Shown here one piece after another: positions 1 to 7,828 of a stretch of DNA of 26,528 nucleotides (position 1 is the first letter of the stretch; the number at the start of each line of letters is the position of its first letter). Position numbers and translations under genes: made by a program. This stretch comes from Nitrospirae bacterium RBG_13_39_12. GTDB lineage: Bacteria > Nitrospirota > Thermodesulfovibrionia > Thermodesulfovibrionales > SM23-35. The notes under the pieces were generated by a model, which made no database searches, was not told the DNA's origin, and worked only from the letters and a program-made list of their open reading frames with translations. The stretch spans positions 1-26,528 of the forward strand of contig MHEF01000133.1 of assembly GCA_001805125.1 (NCBI GenBank), given 5' to 3'.

Positions 1-186
1 AAAATGCAAAGGATCGCCGCTTAAGCGGAACCAATGGAAACCGTTGAGGATAAAGGCTCTGTGAGAATTTGCAGAAAAGACTTGACATTACCTAAAATGC
101 AAAGGATCGCCGCTTAAGCGGAACCAATGGAAACCGTTGAGGATAAAGGCTCTGTGAGAATTTGCAGAAAAGACTTGACATTACCT
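1..186. repeat. Perfect 93-bp tandem repeat, two copies
   Basis: Bases 1-93 and 94-186 are identical, and the first copy begins exactly at the window edge, so more copies may lie outside. Each unit has a 12-bp palindrome (CCGCTTAAGCGG), a CAATGG-AAA-CCGTTG hairpin, and a TGCAAA near its start that can pair with TTTGCA near its end, so a transcript could fold into a closed multi-stem structure. The unit is 31 codons long but has an in-frame stop in the frame that opens with ATGGAAACC, so a repeat protein is unlikely. I do not recognise it as a named riboswitch or intron. An assembly duplication at a contig end is a real alternative. Confidence 0.85.
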
Positions 187-203
187 TTTAAGAACTATAT
201 CAC
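175..203 (+). promoter_or_regulatory. Candidate sigma70 promoter at repeat boundary
   Basis: A perfect -35 TTGACA (175-180) inside the second repeat copy is followed by a 17-nt spacer and TATCAC (198-203, four of six matches to TATAAT). The -10 lies outside the repeat, so only the last copy has this arrangement. No plus-strand gene starts before lptF at 623, so a transcript would run antisense to the DUF2934-type gene. Weak evidence. Confidence 0.3.
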
Positions 204-257
204 AGGTGCGGAAGAAGGTTTGCTTCCTGACATAAATCTATTATTAAATCTTCTTTT

Positions 258-437
258 TTATTTTGCTTTCTTGGCCTTGATCTTTGAATGCTTTTTTGCA
301 ATTCCTTTTGCAGATCTTTCCAATACGATTCTTTCTGCATCAAGCCAGTCGTCTATATCGTATCCGTGAATCCCTCCTCTCTTTTCGTGGAGATCATAAG
401 CAACTTTTGCAACCTCATCATATAAATAGTCTTTCAT
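258..437 (-). CDS. DUF2934-like small protein
   Basis: A 59-residue protein starting MKDYLYDEVA. It has the signature of the DUF2934 family: an N-terminal helix with AYDLHEKRGG, then HGYDIDDWLDAER, matching the family pattern of a short helix, a Gly-rich turn with H/G, and 'D-WL-AE'. The last 19 residues are a Lys/Ala-rich basic tail (KKHSKIKAKKAK). The ATG is preceded by a good ribosome site, GAGAGG, about five bases upstream of the start. DUF2934 proteins are short and of unknown function, often found in Gram-negative soil, sediment and deltaproteobacterial genomes. It stands alone and diverges from lptF. Function cannot be assigned. Confidence 0.8.
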   Translation of the reverse strand: MKDYLYDEVAKVAYDLHEKRGGIHGYDIDDWLDAERIVLERSAKGIAKKHSKIKAKKAK

Positions 438-598
438 CTTGTCCTCTCTTTCCCCGAATATATAAATTAATAAATGATGTTTGTATTTAAAACCTTTTGT
501 CAGAATTTTTCAATGCAGAATAAAGAAAGAGTTAAACTGCTTTGTTACTGCCTTAAAGATAGAATCCTGATCAATAAAAATAGGTTTTTGCCGGGGTA

Positions 599-607
599 TG
601 CTAAAAT
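599..607 (+). promoter_or_regulatory. Extended -10 promoter for lptF
   Basis: TGCTAAAAT is an extended -10 (TGn plus TAAAAT, 602-607). No convincing -35 lies 17 nt upstream. The expected transcription start near 614 leaves only about nine bases before the lptF ATG at 623, and there is no Shine-Dalgarno sequence. The rest of 438-598 is AT-rich with no other feature I can support. Confidence 0.45.
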
Positions 608-622
608 AGCCAAATACTGTCC

Positions 623-1687
623 ATGAAAATAATATATAGATCAATAATTAAGGAATTAACCCTTACCTTTATAATTACCCTTGCATTTTTGAATCTGATT
701 CTCATGATGGAAAGATTACTCAGACTGACCAGATTCCTCTCAGGTGTAGGCGCATCAATTATAGATATGGCCGAACTCATCCTGTATTTACAGCCACAGT
801 TGCTTTTGCTGACCATACCTATGGCGTTACTTCTGTCCATACTACTTGTATATGGCCGGCTAAATCTTGACAATGAGCTTGTAATATTAAAGACAAGCGG
901 CATGGACTTTTACAGTATTTCAAAACCTGTTTTTGTTCTTGGTACAATTTGCTTTTTATTGAATATGATCGTGAGCCTGTACATTGGGCCGAGGAGCAGC
1001 ACATGGCTCAGAAATGAGATAACAAGTGTTATTACAACCCGTCTGCCATCGGCAATAGAAGAAGGTACCTTTAATACTTTATTCAAAGACATAGTTATTA
1101 TGATAAGAGAGAAACCGTCCCAGGACACTTTCAGGGGGTTTTTTATGTACGATGGAAGGAATAAAAACGAACCGAAGGTGCTTGTAGCTAAAGAAGGGAA
1201 GATGTACAGGTCGGAGGGTTCTGGCGCTAACTTTTTCCTTAAGGATGGGTATATTCATATTGCAAAGGGCGAAAACACAACTGAACTGATTTTCGAAAAA
1301 TATAACATGATACTTGAGCTTGAATCAGACCTTCCATCTAAAAAGATCCCTGAGCTTACCCCTTTTGAATTGGTTAAAGAGATAAGGAAAAAAACTAAGC
1401 GTACTTCTTCACTGCAGCTTGAACTCGACAGGAGGCTGTCATTGCCGTTGCTTTGTATAATTCTTGTCTTCCTGGGGCCGCCTCTTTCTCTTATGGCAGG
1501 GAAATCCGGCAGACTCGGGGGCCTGGCAATAGGTTTAGGAGTATTTACTCTGTATTATGTTCTACTAATATACGGTGAAAATCTTGTCAGGGCCGGCAAG
1601 ATATCTCATTACATTGGCGCCTGGACATCCACGTTAATTTTAGTTTTATTGGGGTTATTCCTTTTCAGGAATGCGCGCAACAGTTGA
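623..1687 (+). CDS. lptF: LPS export permease LptF (YjgP/YjgQ family)
   Basis: A 354-residue inner-membrane permease of the LptF/LptG family. With the ATPase LptB2 it extracts lipopolysaccharide from the inner membrane and passes it to the LptC-A-D bridge. The sequence shows the family layout: three N-terminal membrane segments (about 13-33, 55-80, 100-122), a periplasmic beta-jellyroll (about 125-262), then three C-terminal segments. The stretch LELDRRLSLPLLCIILVFLGPPLSLM, seen at about residues 259-284, is the characteristic coupling-helix/TM4 signature. Length is normal (about 360). The ATG has no Shine-Dalgarno sequence. lptG follows 67 bases downstream on the same strand. Which of the pair is F and which G is inferred from order; the family assignment is secure. 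lptB, lptA and lptC are not in the window. Confidence 0.85.
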   Translation: MKIIYRSIIKELTLTFIITLAFLNLILMMERLLRLTRFLSGVGASIIDMAELILYLQPQLLLLTIPMALLLSILLVYGRLNLDNELVILKTSGMDFYSISKPVFVLGTICFLLNMIVSLYIGPRSSTWLRNEITSVITTRLPSAIEEGTFNTLFKDIVIMIREKPSQDTFRGFFMYDGRNKNEPKVLVAKEGKMYRSEGSGANFFLKDGYIHIAKGENTTELIFEKYNMILELESDLPSKKIPELTPFELVKEIRKKTKRTSSLQLELDRRLSLPLLCIILVFLGPPLSLMAGKSGRLGGLAIGLGVFTLYYVLLIYGENLVRAGKISHYIGAWTSTLILVLLGLFLFRNARNS

Positions 1688-1754
1688 ATGAATGTAATAA
1701 TATAGATAACAGAGATCGCAATAACAAAATAAATCTTTCGGATTACAATAAAAG

Positions 1755-2834
1755 ATGCTTATATTACAACGGTATTACCTTAAAGAATTCTTAAAGCTCT
1801 TGGTTCTCATAGGTACAGGTCTTGCTTTAATATTCAGTATCCTCGAACTCATAGAAAAGATTGACGAGTTCATGCCTAACAGGCCTTCTCTTGTGAATTT
1901 GTCGATGTATGCCTTTTTCAACTTTCCCAAATATCTATTATACCTGCTGCCGGCAGCTGTGCTTATATGCAGCCTTTTTGTATTCAGCCATGCTTCCAGA
2001 AACAGAGAATTTGTTGCAATAAAGGCCACTGGAGGGAGCTTAAAGAAACTTTTTTATCCGTTTATCCTGTTAGGTGTATTGTTAAGTTTACTTGCCTTTG
2101 TGATTGGAGAGGTTGTTGCACCTGATTTTTCAAGAAGGGCAAACGAAATAAAAAAAATACTTAAGAAAAAAGATAAAAATATTAAATTTGAAGATGGTAC
2201 TCTCTGGCTAAGGGGAACAAACGGCTCTCCAGTCAGAATTGAACTTTACATCCCTGACAAAAAGCTTGCAAAAGAGGTTAGCATTTTCATATTTGAAAAA
2301 GATTATCTTAAAGAAAGGATAGAGGCAGAAGAAGCAAAATGGGAAGGGTCTGAAAGTTCTGATGGCAAATGGGTATTAAAGAATATCATTATATATGATA
2401 TTGAAGGTGGAAAGATTAACAGGATTCAGGAAATGGAATATCCTTATCTTGAATCCCCTTACTTTTTCAGTGAAGGAATCAGAAAACCGGAAGAGATGGG
2501 GATATTTGAACTTTATAGATATACAGAGAGGCTGAAAAGGTCGGGGTTTAAGAATGATAAACTGATAGTGGACTTTAACGCAAAGGTATCATATCCATTT
2601 ATAAACTTCTTCATGATTCTCCTGGGTATATCCCTTTCATTGAGGAGCAATATCGGAGGGGGCCTTTTTGCAGCAGGGCTTGGATTATTAATAAGTACTA
2701 TCTACTGGTTTACATACACAATGATGCTCTCCATGGGTTTTGCAGGGGTGCTGCCACCGATTATTGCTGCATGGATTGTGCCGTTAATTTTCGGAATAGT
2801 AGCAGTTTATCTCTTCAGAAATATTCCGGAATAG
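1755..2834 (+). CDS. lptG: LPS export permease LptG (YjgP/YjgQ family)
   Basis: A 359-residue paralogue of the upstream permease and its presumed partner in the LptB2FG complex. It begins MLILQRYYLKEFLKLL, the usual LptG opening ('RY-lkefl'), followed by membrane segments at about 14-34, 53-79 and 97-121. A hydrophilic periplasmic domain spans about 122-270, with FEDGTLWLRG typical of LptG ('dgg-WlR'). Four C-terminal hydrophobic blocks include VSYPFINFFMILLGISLSLR. The last residues (LFRNIPE) are cytoplasmic. The ATG lies 67 bases after lptF with no strong ribosome site, so the two probably share a transcript. After the stop there are 138 bases before selD, with no clear terminator. Confidence 0.85.
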   Translation: MLILQRYYLKEFLKLLVLIGTGLALIFSILELIEKIDEFMPNRPSLVNLSMYAFFNFPKYLLYLLPAAVLICSLFVFSHASRNREFVAIKATGGSLKKLFYPFILLGVLLSLLAFVIGEVVAPDFSRRANEIKKILKKKDKNIKFEDGTLWLRGTNGSPVRIELYIPDKKLAKEVSIFIFEKDYLKERIEAEEAKWEGSESSDGKWVLKNIIIYDIEGGKINRIQEMEYPYLESPYFFSEGIRKPEEMGIFELYRYTERLKRSGFKNDKLIVDFNAKVSYPFINFFMILLGISLSLRSNIGGGLFAAGLGLLISTIYWFTYTMMLSMGFAGVLPPIIAAWIVPLIFGIVAVYLFRNIPE

Positions 2835-2930
2835 GTTTTTGCGTCTTTAAAAAACTGTTCCTGATGAGATAATAAATACAGCTTGTTATTGAAAAATGTC
2901 TTGCATGCCAAGTGTCAACAGAAGGATTTA

Positions 2931-2939
2931 TGTTAAAAT
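2931..2939 (+). promoter_or_regulatory. Extended -10 promoter for selD
   Basis: TGTTAAAAT (TG at 2931-2932, TAAAAT at 2934-2939) is nearly identical to the element before lptF. A start near 2946 would give a leader of about 27 bases. That leader contains the ribosome site GAGGGG at 2965-2970, just ahead of the ATG at 2973. Confidence 0.45.
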
Positions 2940-2972
2940 GCCTGAAGTATTATTTTGTAAATCTGAGGGGAA

Positions 2973-3989
2973 ATGGATTACAGATTAACAGAAAAAGTAA
3001 AAGCTGCAGGTTGAGCAGGTAAATCAGGTCCGTCGGATCTGGAAAATATTATCAGTTCAATCAGACAGTCCCATGATGATTCACTTATCGTCGGACCCGG
3101 CGATGACGCCGGGGTTTATATGCTCTCATGCGGACAGGCGATTGTAGAGAGTGTAGATATAATTACACCTGTTGTGAATACACCTTTCCTGTTCGGATCT
3201 ATAAGCGCAGTAAACTCTGTCAGTGATATTTATGCTATGGGTGGTAAACCGTTAACAGCACTTGCTTTAGTTGGGTTCCCATCTTGTGATTTCGGGCCTG
3301 AGGTAGTGAAGGAAATACTCAAGGGTGCGATAAGCATACTTGATAAGATAAAGGTGAATTTGATCGGTGGTCATACTTTTGAGGACCCTGAGCTTAAATT
3401 CGGTCTGTCGGTAACAGGTACTGTTGACAGAAATAAGATTTTAAGACAAAGGGGTTCAAACCCGGGTGATGTTTTAGTCCTTACAAAACCTATTGGTATC
3501 GGCATCCTGACAACAGCGCTCAAGGCAAGAAAACTTTCAGAAAGCGATATTTATGAAGCAATAGAATGGATGCTAAGACTTAATGATACTGCTGCTAAGG
3601 TTGCAGTTGAGGCAGGAGCAACATCTGCAACTGATGTAACAGGTTTTGGACTCCTTGGCCATGCTTATAGCATGGTTAGAGATTCATCCGTAAACTTTAT
3701 AATAAGCCGAAAGGATATTCCTGTAATGTCAAAGACTGAGGAAATGATAGACGCGGGGATGGTTCCTGAAGGTGCTTACAATAATCTCAAGTATTTTAAA
3801 GGCAAGGTAGAAATAACTGGTGATCTTAATGAGGGGAATAAGCTCCTTTTGGCTGATCCACAGACATCGGGAGGACTTCTTTTAACGTTACCCCAGGATA
3901 AGCTGGATGTGTTTCGCAGCAGTGGAGAGCCTTTCTATATTATAGGAAGGGTTGAGGAAGGACGCGGGAAGATATTGGTCAATGCATAA
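2973..3989 (+). CDS. selD: Selenophosphate synthetase SelD, selenoprotein (UGA = Sec14)
   Basis: Makes selenophosphate from selenide and ATP, the selenium donor for selenocysteine and selenouridine. The frame opens with ATG at 2973 behind GAGGGG, gives MDYRLTEKVKAAG, meets TGA at 3012-3014, and continues AGKSGPSDLE into the conserved enzyme. The TGA sits exactly at the catalytic Cys/Sec position, three residues before the conserved Lys (Lys17), and a SECIS-like hairpin follows. Other SelD marks are GPGDDAGV (about 42-49), SISAVNSVSDIYAMGGKP, IGGHTFEDPE, TDVTGFGLLGH and ADPQTSGGLL. With Sec the protein is 338 residues, the normal length; starting at the first downstream ATG (3120) would remove 49 residues including the active site. 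The stop overlaps the next gene by eight bases. The LysR gene converging from the right may regulate it. Confidence 0.93.
3012..3042 (+). promoter_or_regulatory. UGA-Sec codon with bacterial SECIS-like hairpin
   Basis: The in-frame TGA (3012-3014) is followed after ten bases by a hairpin: CAGGTCC (3025-3031) pairs with GGATCTG (3035-3041), with one G-U pair. The apical loop is GTC with G first. The loop G lies 17 bases after the UGA, within the spacing known for bacterial SECIS elements recognised by SelB. SelB binding itself is inference. Confidence 0.7.
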
Positions 3990-5610
3990 AGGCTTCCTGT
4001 GCATAGTACTACACGCCCATTTACCTTATATAAGACACCCTGAATATGACTACTTTCTTGAAGAGAACTGGCTTTATGAAGCAATAACCGAGTCATATAT
4101 ACCGCTCCTTGATTTATTCGACAGGCTTGTAAATGATGGTATCGACTTCAGATTAACTTTGTCCATTAGCCCGACTCTTATAGAAATGCTTAATGATAAT
4201 CTCCTGAGAGAAAGATGTATAAAATATATAGACCGGCTTATGGAGTTAACGGAAAAAGAGGCTTATAGGACAAGGAGAGATATTAACTTCCGACCTGTTG
4301 TTGATATGTATTACAAACGGTTCCGGAGGATCAGACATCTGTTTGAAGATGTCTACAAAAGAAACCTTATATCTGTTTTTAAGGCTTTTCAGGACGAAGG
4401 TAAGTTAGAAATATTGGCATCAGCAGCAACCCATGCTTTCCTACCCAACCTGTCTATGTATCCTAAAGCAGTCAAGGCGCAAATAAGAACAGGTTCAAAA
4501 TATTATCAAAAAAATTTCAACAAGAATCCTGAGGGCATGTGGCTTCCGGAATGCGGGTACGCACCGGGTTTTGACTATTACATTAAAGAATCAGGTATGA
4601 GATTTTTTTTCCTGGATACACATGGAATAGTCTATGGTACCCCGTTACCCCGATACGGAGTGTATGCACCCGTATCTTGTCCTTCCACAGTTGTTGCATT
4701 TGGGAGAGATGTGGAATCCTCAAGACAGGTCTGGTCTTCTGTCTGTGGATATCCGGGTGACTTTGATTATAGAGATTTTTATCGAGATGTTGGGTTTGAC
4801 CTGGATCTTGACTATATAAAACCATATATTAATCCCGATGGAATAAGGACATACACAGGCCTTAAATATTACAGAATAACCGGGAAGACGGATAATAAGG
4901 AACCTTACGTGATAAAACGAGCAAGAAATAAGGCTGCAGAACATGCCGGAAATTTTATTTTTAACAGGGAACTTCAGATAAATTTTCTGTCAGATGTTTT
5001 TAAAGCTAAGAAAGTTAAACTCAAACCGATAATTACCGCGACTTACGACACAGAACTTTTTGGGCACTGGTGGTTTGAGGGAGTAGATTGGCTTGATTTT
5101 CTTTTAAGAGGAATATGTACCGGGCGTAGAAACTTCAGGACAATTACGCCCCCGGAATATCTGAGCTCACAAACTTTTCAAATCAAAAATAATTCGCAAA
5201 TATATAAAGAGTTACAAATCTGTCATCCGTCGCTTTCAAGCTGGGGGCACAAGGGATATAATGAGGTATGGCTGAATGAGTCTAACGATTATGTTTACAG
5301 GCACCTTTTTAAAGCAACAGAACGAATGATATATCTGGCTGAAAAATTTTCTAATGCAAAAGGTGTATTGCGGAGGGCGCTTAACCAGGCTGCAAGAGAA
5401 ATACTCCTGTCACAGCATAGTGACTGGACATTCATAATACGTTCTAAACCAGCTATGGAATATGCGAAAAAACGGTTTGAGGAACATATGAACAGATTTA
5501 ACATACTTTATCAAAAAATTATTTCGGATAATATTTCAGAGAGATGGCTGGCTCAACTAGAAGATAAAGATGGAATATTCCGGGATATTAACTACAAAGT
5601 TTATAGATAA
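3982..5610 (+). CDS. GH57 glucan enzyme (probable 1,4-alpha-glucan branching enzyme)
   Basis: A 542-residue glycoside hydrolase family 57 protein, most like the family's 1,4-alpha-glucan branching enzymes (DUF1957-containing), acting on glycogen-type glucans in the cytoplasm. It opens with LHAHLPYIRHP (residues 10-20), the conserved GH57 HxH start. The nucleophile region is MWLPECGY (Glu190), and the acid/base region is YDTELFGHWWFEG (Asp356). The C-terminal helical region (about 410-535) carries SSWGHKGYNEVWL and QHSDWTFI, both typical of the branching-enzyme subgroup. ATG at 3982 overlaps the selD stop; a TTG at 3952 in the same frame would add ten residues inside selD and is less likely. 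Translational coupling to selD is likely, but a metabolic link is not obvious. No other glycogen genes are nearby. Confidence 0.82.
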   Translation: MHKGFLCIVLHAHLPYIRHPEYDYFLEENWLYEAITESYIPLLDLFDRLVNDGIDFRLTLSISPTLIEMLNDNLLRERCIKYIDRLMELTEKEAYRTRRDINFRPVVDMYYKRFRRIRHLFEDVYKRNLISVFKAFQDEGKLEILASAATHAFLPNLSMYPKAVKAQIRTGSKYYQKNFNKNPEGMWLPECGYAPGFDYYIKESGMRFFFLDTHGIVYGTPLPRYGVYAPVSCPSTVVAFGRDVESSRQVWSSVCGYPGDFDYRDFYRDVGFDLDLDYIKPYINPDGIRTYTGLKYYRITGKTDNKEPYVIKRARNKAAEHAGNFIFNRELQINFLSDVFKAKKVKLKPIITATYDTELFGHWWFEGVDWLDFLLRGICTGRRNFRTITPPEYLSSQTFQIKNNSQIYKELQICHPSLSSWGHKGYNEVWLNESNDYVYRHLFKATERMIYLAEKFSNAKGVLRRALNQAAREILLSQHSDWTFIIRSKPAMEYAKKRFEEHMNRFNILYQKIISDNISERWLAQLEDKDGIFRDINYKVYR

Positions 5611-5624
5611 AAGACCTTATGTAA

Positions 5625-6539
5625 CTATGACAGTAATTTGTCAAATGGATATGACTTCAGAAAAGTCAGGAATTCATCAAGGGCGTTTGATGAAACAGCA
5701 TTTTTATTAATTATGAGTGAGAAATCTCGTACCATTTTTTCCTCTTTTAAACTGAGCAAACGAAGCGTTCCATATTTGCTTTCCTTTCTTGCTGCCCAGC
5801 GTGAAATTATCGAAACACCCAATCCGTTCTCAACAGCTTCTTTTATAGCCTCTGTGCTTCCGAGTACAGTAGATACCTTTAAGTCCTGTGGTGAGAATCC
5901 ATGTCGTGCTAGAACTTTTTCTATCATCTGCCTTGTTCCTGAGCCGGCTTCTCTGAAAATAAAAGGTTCTTTAGTAAGGTCTGACATAGACACTTCTTTT
6001 TTCTTTGCCCAGGGATGATTGGGCGATACGATTACCAGCAGTTCATCAGAGATTAATTTTTTAACTATCATTTTCTGTCTTAAAACATCACCCTCTACAA
6101 GTCCGAGGTCGATATTTCCGGAGTTAAGCATTTCAACGACTCTTTTTGTATTACTAACAAGGAGATGTATCTTTATCTTACTGTGCATTTTCCTGAAATC
6201 CGTGATAACGCTTGGAAGGAGATAGTTACCCGTATTTGAGCAGGCGCCAATGGTTAGGCTACCTTTCACGAGTCCTGTCAGTTTTCCTATTACTTTTCCT
6301 GCTGAAGCATAAAGTGCAAGGATTTCTTTTGCATATTTATATAAGACTTCTCCTGCAGGTGTAAGTGTAACTGTGCTGGATGACCTGTCAAATAGTTTTG
6401 TTTCATATATTTCCTCAAGCGCCTGAATCTGGAGGCTCACTGCTGGCTGGGTTAGATGAATTATTTCAGAGGTTTTTGAGAAACTTTTTGTCTCAGCTAC
6501 TGTACAGAATACTTTTAGTTTATGATCTTCCATTCCCAT
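5625..6539 (-). CDS. LysR-family regulator, possibly selenium-associated
   Basis: A 304-residue LysR-type transcriptional regulator. The winged helix-turn-helix occupies about residues 6-65, with the signature FSKTSEIIHLTQPAVSLQIQALE then LFDRSSSTVTLTPAGE. The effector domain (about 90-300) is of the CysB/CysL-like type: GSLTIGACSNTGNYLLP, a PFIFREAGSGTR motif (about 193-204), and ENGLGVSIISRWA. Length is normal. Two ATGs are possible, at 6539 and 6533; the first has GGTGG about ten bases upstream. It converges on the selD-GH57 pair with only 14 bases between stops. A LysR subgroup is known near selenium genes in anaerobes and this one resembles it, so control of selD is plausible; that is inference from position and general similarity. 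rnpB lies directly upstream. Confidence 0.88.
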   Translation of the reverse strand: MGMEDHKLKVFCTVAETKSFSKTSEIIHLTQPAVSLQIQALEEIYETKLFDRSSSTVTLTPAGEVLYKYAKEILALYASAGKVIGKLTGLVKGSLTIGACSNTGNYLLPSVITDFRKMHSKIKIHLLVSNTKRVVEMLNSGNIDLGLVEGDVLRQKMIVKKLISDELLVIVSPNHPWAKKKEVSMSDLTKEPFIFREAGSGTRQMIEKVLARHGFSPQDLKVSTVLGSTEAIKEAVENGLGVSIISRWAARKESKYGTLRLLSLKEEKMVRDFSLIINKNAVSSNALDEFLTFLKSYPFDKLLS

Positions 6540-6576
6540 TTTTTTATACCACCCTTCGAACTCCTTTAAACTCTTT

Positions 6577-6598
6577 AAAAATCAAACTCCTGATTTTT
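6577..6598 (-). terminator. A/T-rich hairpin after rnpB, terminator candidate
   Basis: AAAAATCA (6577-6584) pairs with TGATTTTT (6591-6598) around a six-base loop, about 16 bases beyond the rnpB 3' end. Read on the minus strand it ends in a U-rich arm, so it could end the rnpB transcript, but the stem is weak (two G-C pairs at most). Confidence 0.4.
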
Positions 6599-6614
6599 AT
6601 CACCTTTATTAAAT

Positions 6615-6999
6615 GCCGGAGCAGGCTGTAAGCCGAGTTCTGTATATGTGGTCATTCATCTAAGGTCTGATGTTGCCATCAAACTCTTGCGGTTTATACC
6701 CATTCCGCCTCCTCGATCCCGATAAAGTCGGGACGAAGATTCGAAGGGGCACTTCTCAAGGCGGAATCTATTCAACCTTGCTCAAGGCGGGGTTTACCAA
6801 GCTTGGGATGTTGCCATCTCAACTGGTGAGCTCTTACCTCACCTTTTCACCCTTATCCCGACAGAAATCGGGACGGTTTCCCTTTCTGTGGCACTTTCCT
6901 TGGGGTTGCCCCCACTCCGTATTACGGAGCACCTTGCCCTGTAGAGCTCGGACTTTCCTCCCCCTATGTTTAGGGGGCGACCACTCCTCCTGCTCCGAC
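6615..6999 (-). ncRNA. rnpB: RNase P RNA, class A
   Basis: The catalytic RNA that trims tRNA 5' ends. Read on the minus strand, the first conserved region is gaggaaagtccgagctc near 6952-6970 and the last is acagaactcggcttacag near 6625-6643. Together they form the diagnostic P4/CR-I-CR-V core of bacterial RNase P. Between them lie aaggaaagtgccacagaaa, agggtgaaa and a gcaaggttgaatag segment, all normal landmarks. The ends pair in an 11-bp P1 (gtcggagcagg with cctgctccggc, one G-U), which sets the boundaries and a length of about 385 nt. Two peripheral helices, probably P12 and the P15-P17 arm, carry TCCCGA/TCGGGA stems that recur elsewhere in the window. Upstream (7001-7060) is very AT-rich with possible TATTAT -10 sequences. 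Confidence 0.95.
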
Positions 7000-7060
7000 C
7001 TATAATAATCTTTTATTATTATATAATAAGTATTAAATTTTTGAAAGAAGTATTTGCAGG

Positions 7061-7771
7061 TCAGGTATTTTTAAAATAGAGTATCCTGCGGCATTGTGGA
7101 CAGTTGATAATCTCTTCGTTCTTTTTTATTTCGACAAAGAGCTGGGGAGGGATGTTCATATTGCACCCAAGGCATATTTCCCCCTTTGCCTCTGTTACGG
7201 CTAATGCATTGCATGATTCAATCAAAATCATATATTGGTTATATATCTCCTTGTCGATGGCATTGACAATTCTATCCCTTTTTTCATTTAGGGACTGAAG
7301 TTCTTTCTCAGCCTCTGACATTTCTATCTCTAACTTCTTCTTAAATTCATCGGTTTTGTTCTTATCGGTCCTAAGTTTTGCATTCTGTGATTCAATTTCC
7401 TTTAAAGCAGCATCCGTCTCTTCCATGATAATAAGTATTCCATCTTCTAAGGAATAACGATCTTTTTCTACGGACTCTATCTCTTTCAGATGTGCCTGAT
7501 ATTCTTTGTTTGTTTTTATATCTGCAATACGGGATTTTAGTTTGTTAATTTTTTCATTTATGACATCTATCTCTCTTTCTTTGTCACGTTTACTTTTTTC
7601 AAGTGTATCCTGCTTATGTTTTATCTTGTCAAGAGCAGCCTGAGATTCCCTGAGCGGTAATTCAGCTTTCGATATCCTAGATGGGATTTTATCTGTAAAA
7701 TGTTTTTTTTCTAAGATTTTCGAATCAATTTGTTGAAGTTCTTTTAAATGTTCGAGTTCTTCTTTCACCAT
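7061..7771 (-). CDS. C4 zinc-ribbon coiled-coil protein (DUF164/CdsZ-like)
   Basis: A 236-residue protein of the widespread family with a long N-terminal coiled coil and a C-terminal zinc ribbon (COG1579, 'C4-type zinc ribbon domain'). Residues about 1-175 are almost entirely charged helix with heptads; the conserved segment IKTNKEYQAHLKEIES (about 85-100) is a family hallmark. The ribbon uses Cys200, Cys203, Cys224 and Cys227 (CLGC...CPQC). Proposed roles in the family range from nucleic-acid binding to chaperone-like functions, so no reaction is assigned. ATG at 7771 has only weak ribosome-site similarity (GTAAAG). It lies 57 bases after the tRNA gene with no clear terminator between, so it may use the tRNA promoter. 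rnpB follows about 60 bases later. Confidence 0.85.
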   Translation of the reverse strand: MVKEELEHLKELQQIDSKILEKKHFTDKIPSRISKAELPLRESQAALDKIKHKQDTLEKSKRDKEREIDVINEKINKLKSRIADIKTNKEYQAHLKEIESVEKDRYSLEDGILIIMEETDAALKEIESQNAKLRTDKNKTDEFKKKLEIEMSEAEKELQSLNEKRDRIVNAIDKEIYNQYMILIESCNALAVTEAKGEICLGCNMNIPPQLFVEIKKNEEIINCPQCRRILYFKNT

Positions 7772-7828
7772 TTTCTTTACTTAAAACTTTGGATTTTGAA
7801 CTATAGCGATTTATTAAACAAAATTATC

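Noticed and set aside
1..186. 93-bp repeat as a c-di-GMP riboswitch or group II intron fragment
   Set aside because: I compared remembered consensus cores and found no match to the GEMM core or to intron domain V; only generic hairpins remain.
127..369. Open frame of 80 codons beginning in the second repeat copy
   Set aside because: It is antisense to the better-supported DUF2934-type gene, starts inside a tandem repeat and has no ribosome site or family resemblance.
3120..3989. SelD starting at ATG 3120
   Set aside because: It lacks the conserved N-terminus and active-site Sec; the frame continues upstream through TGA to 2973 with a ribosome site.
6670..7005. Open frame of 111 codons over the rnpB locus
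   Set aside because: It runs antisense across a complete RNase P RNA with all conserved landmarks.
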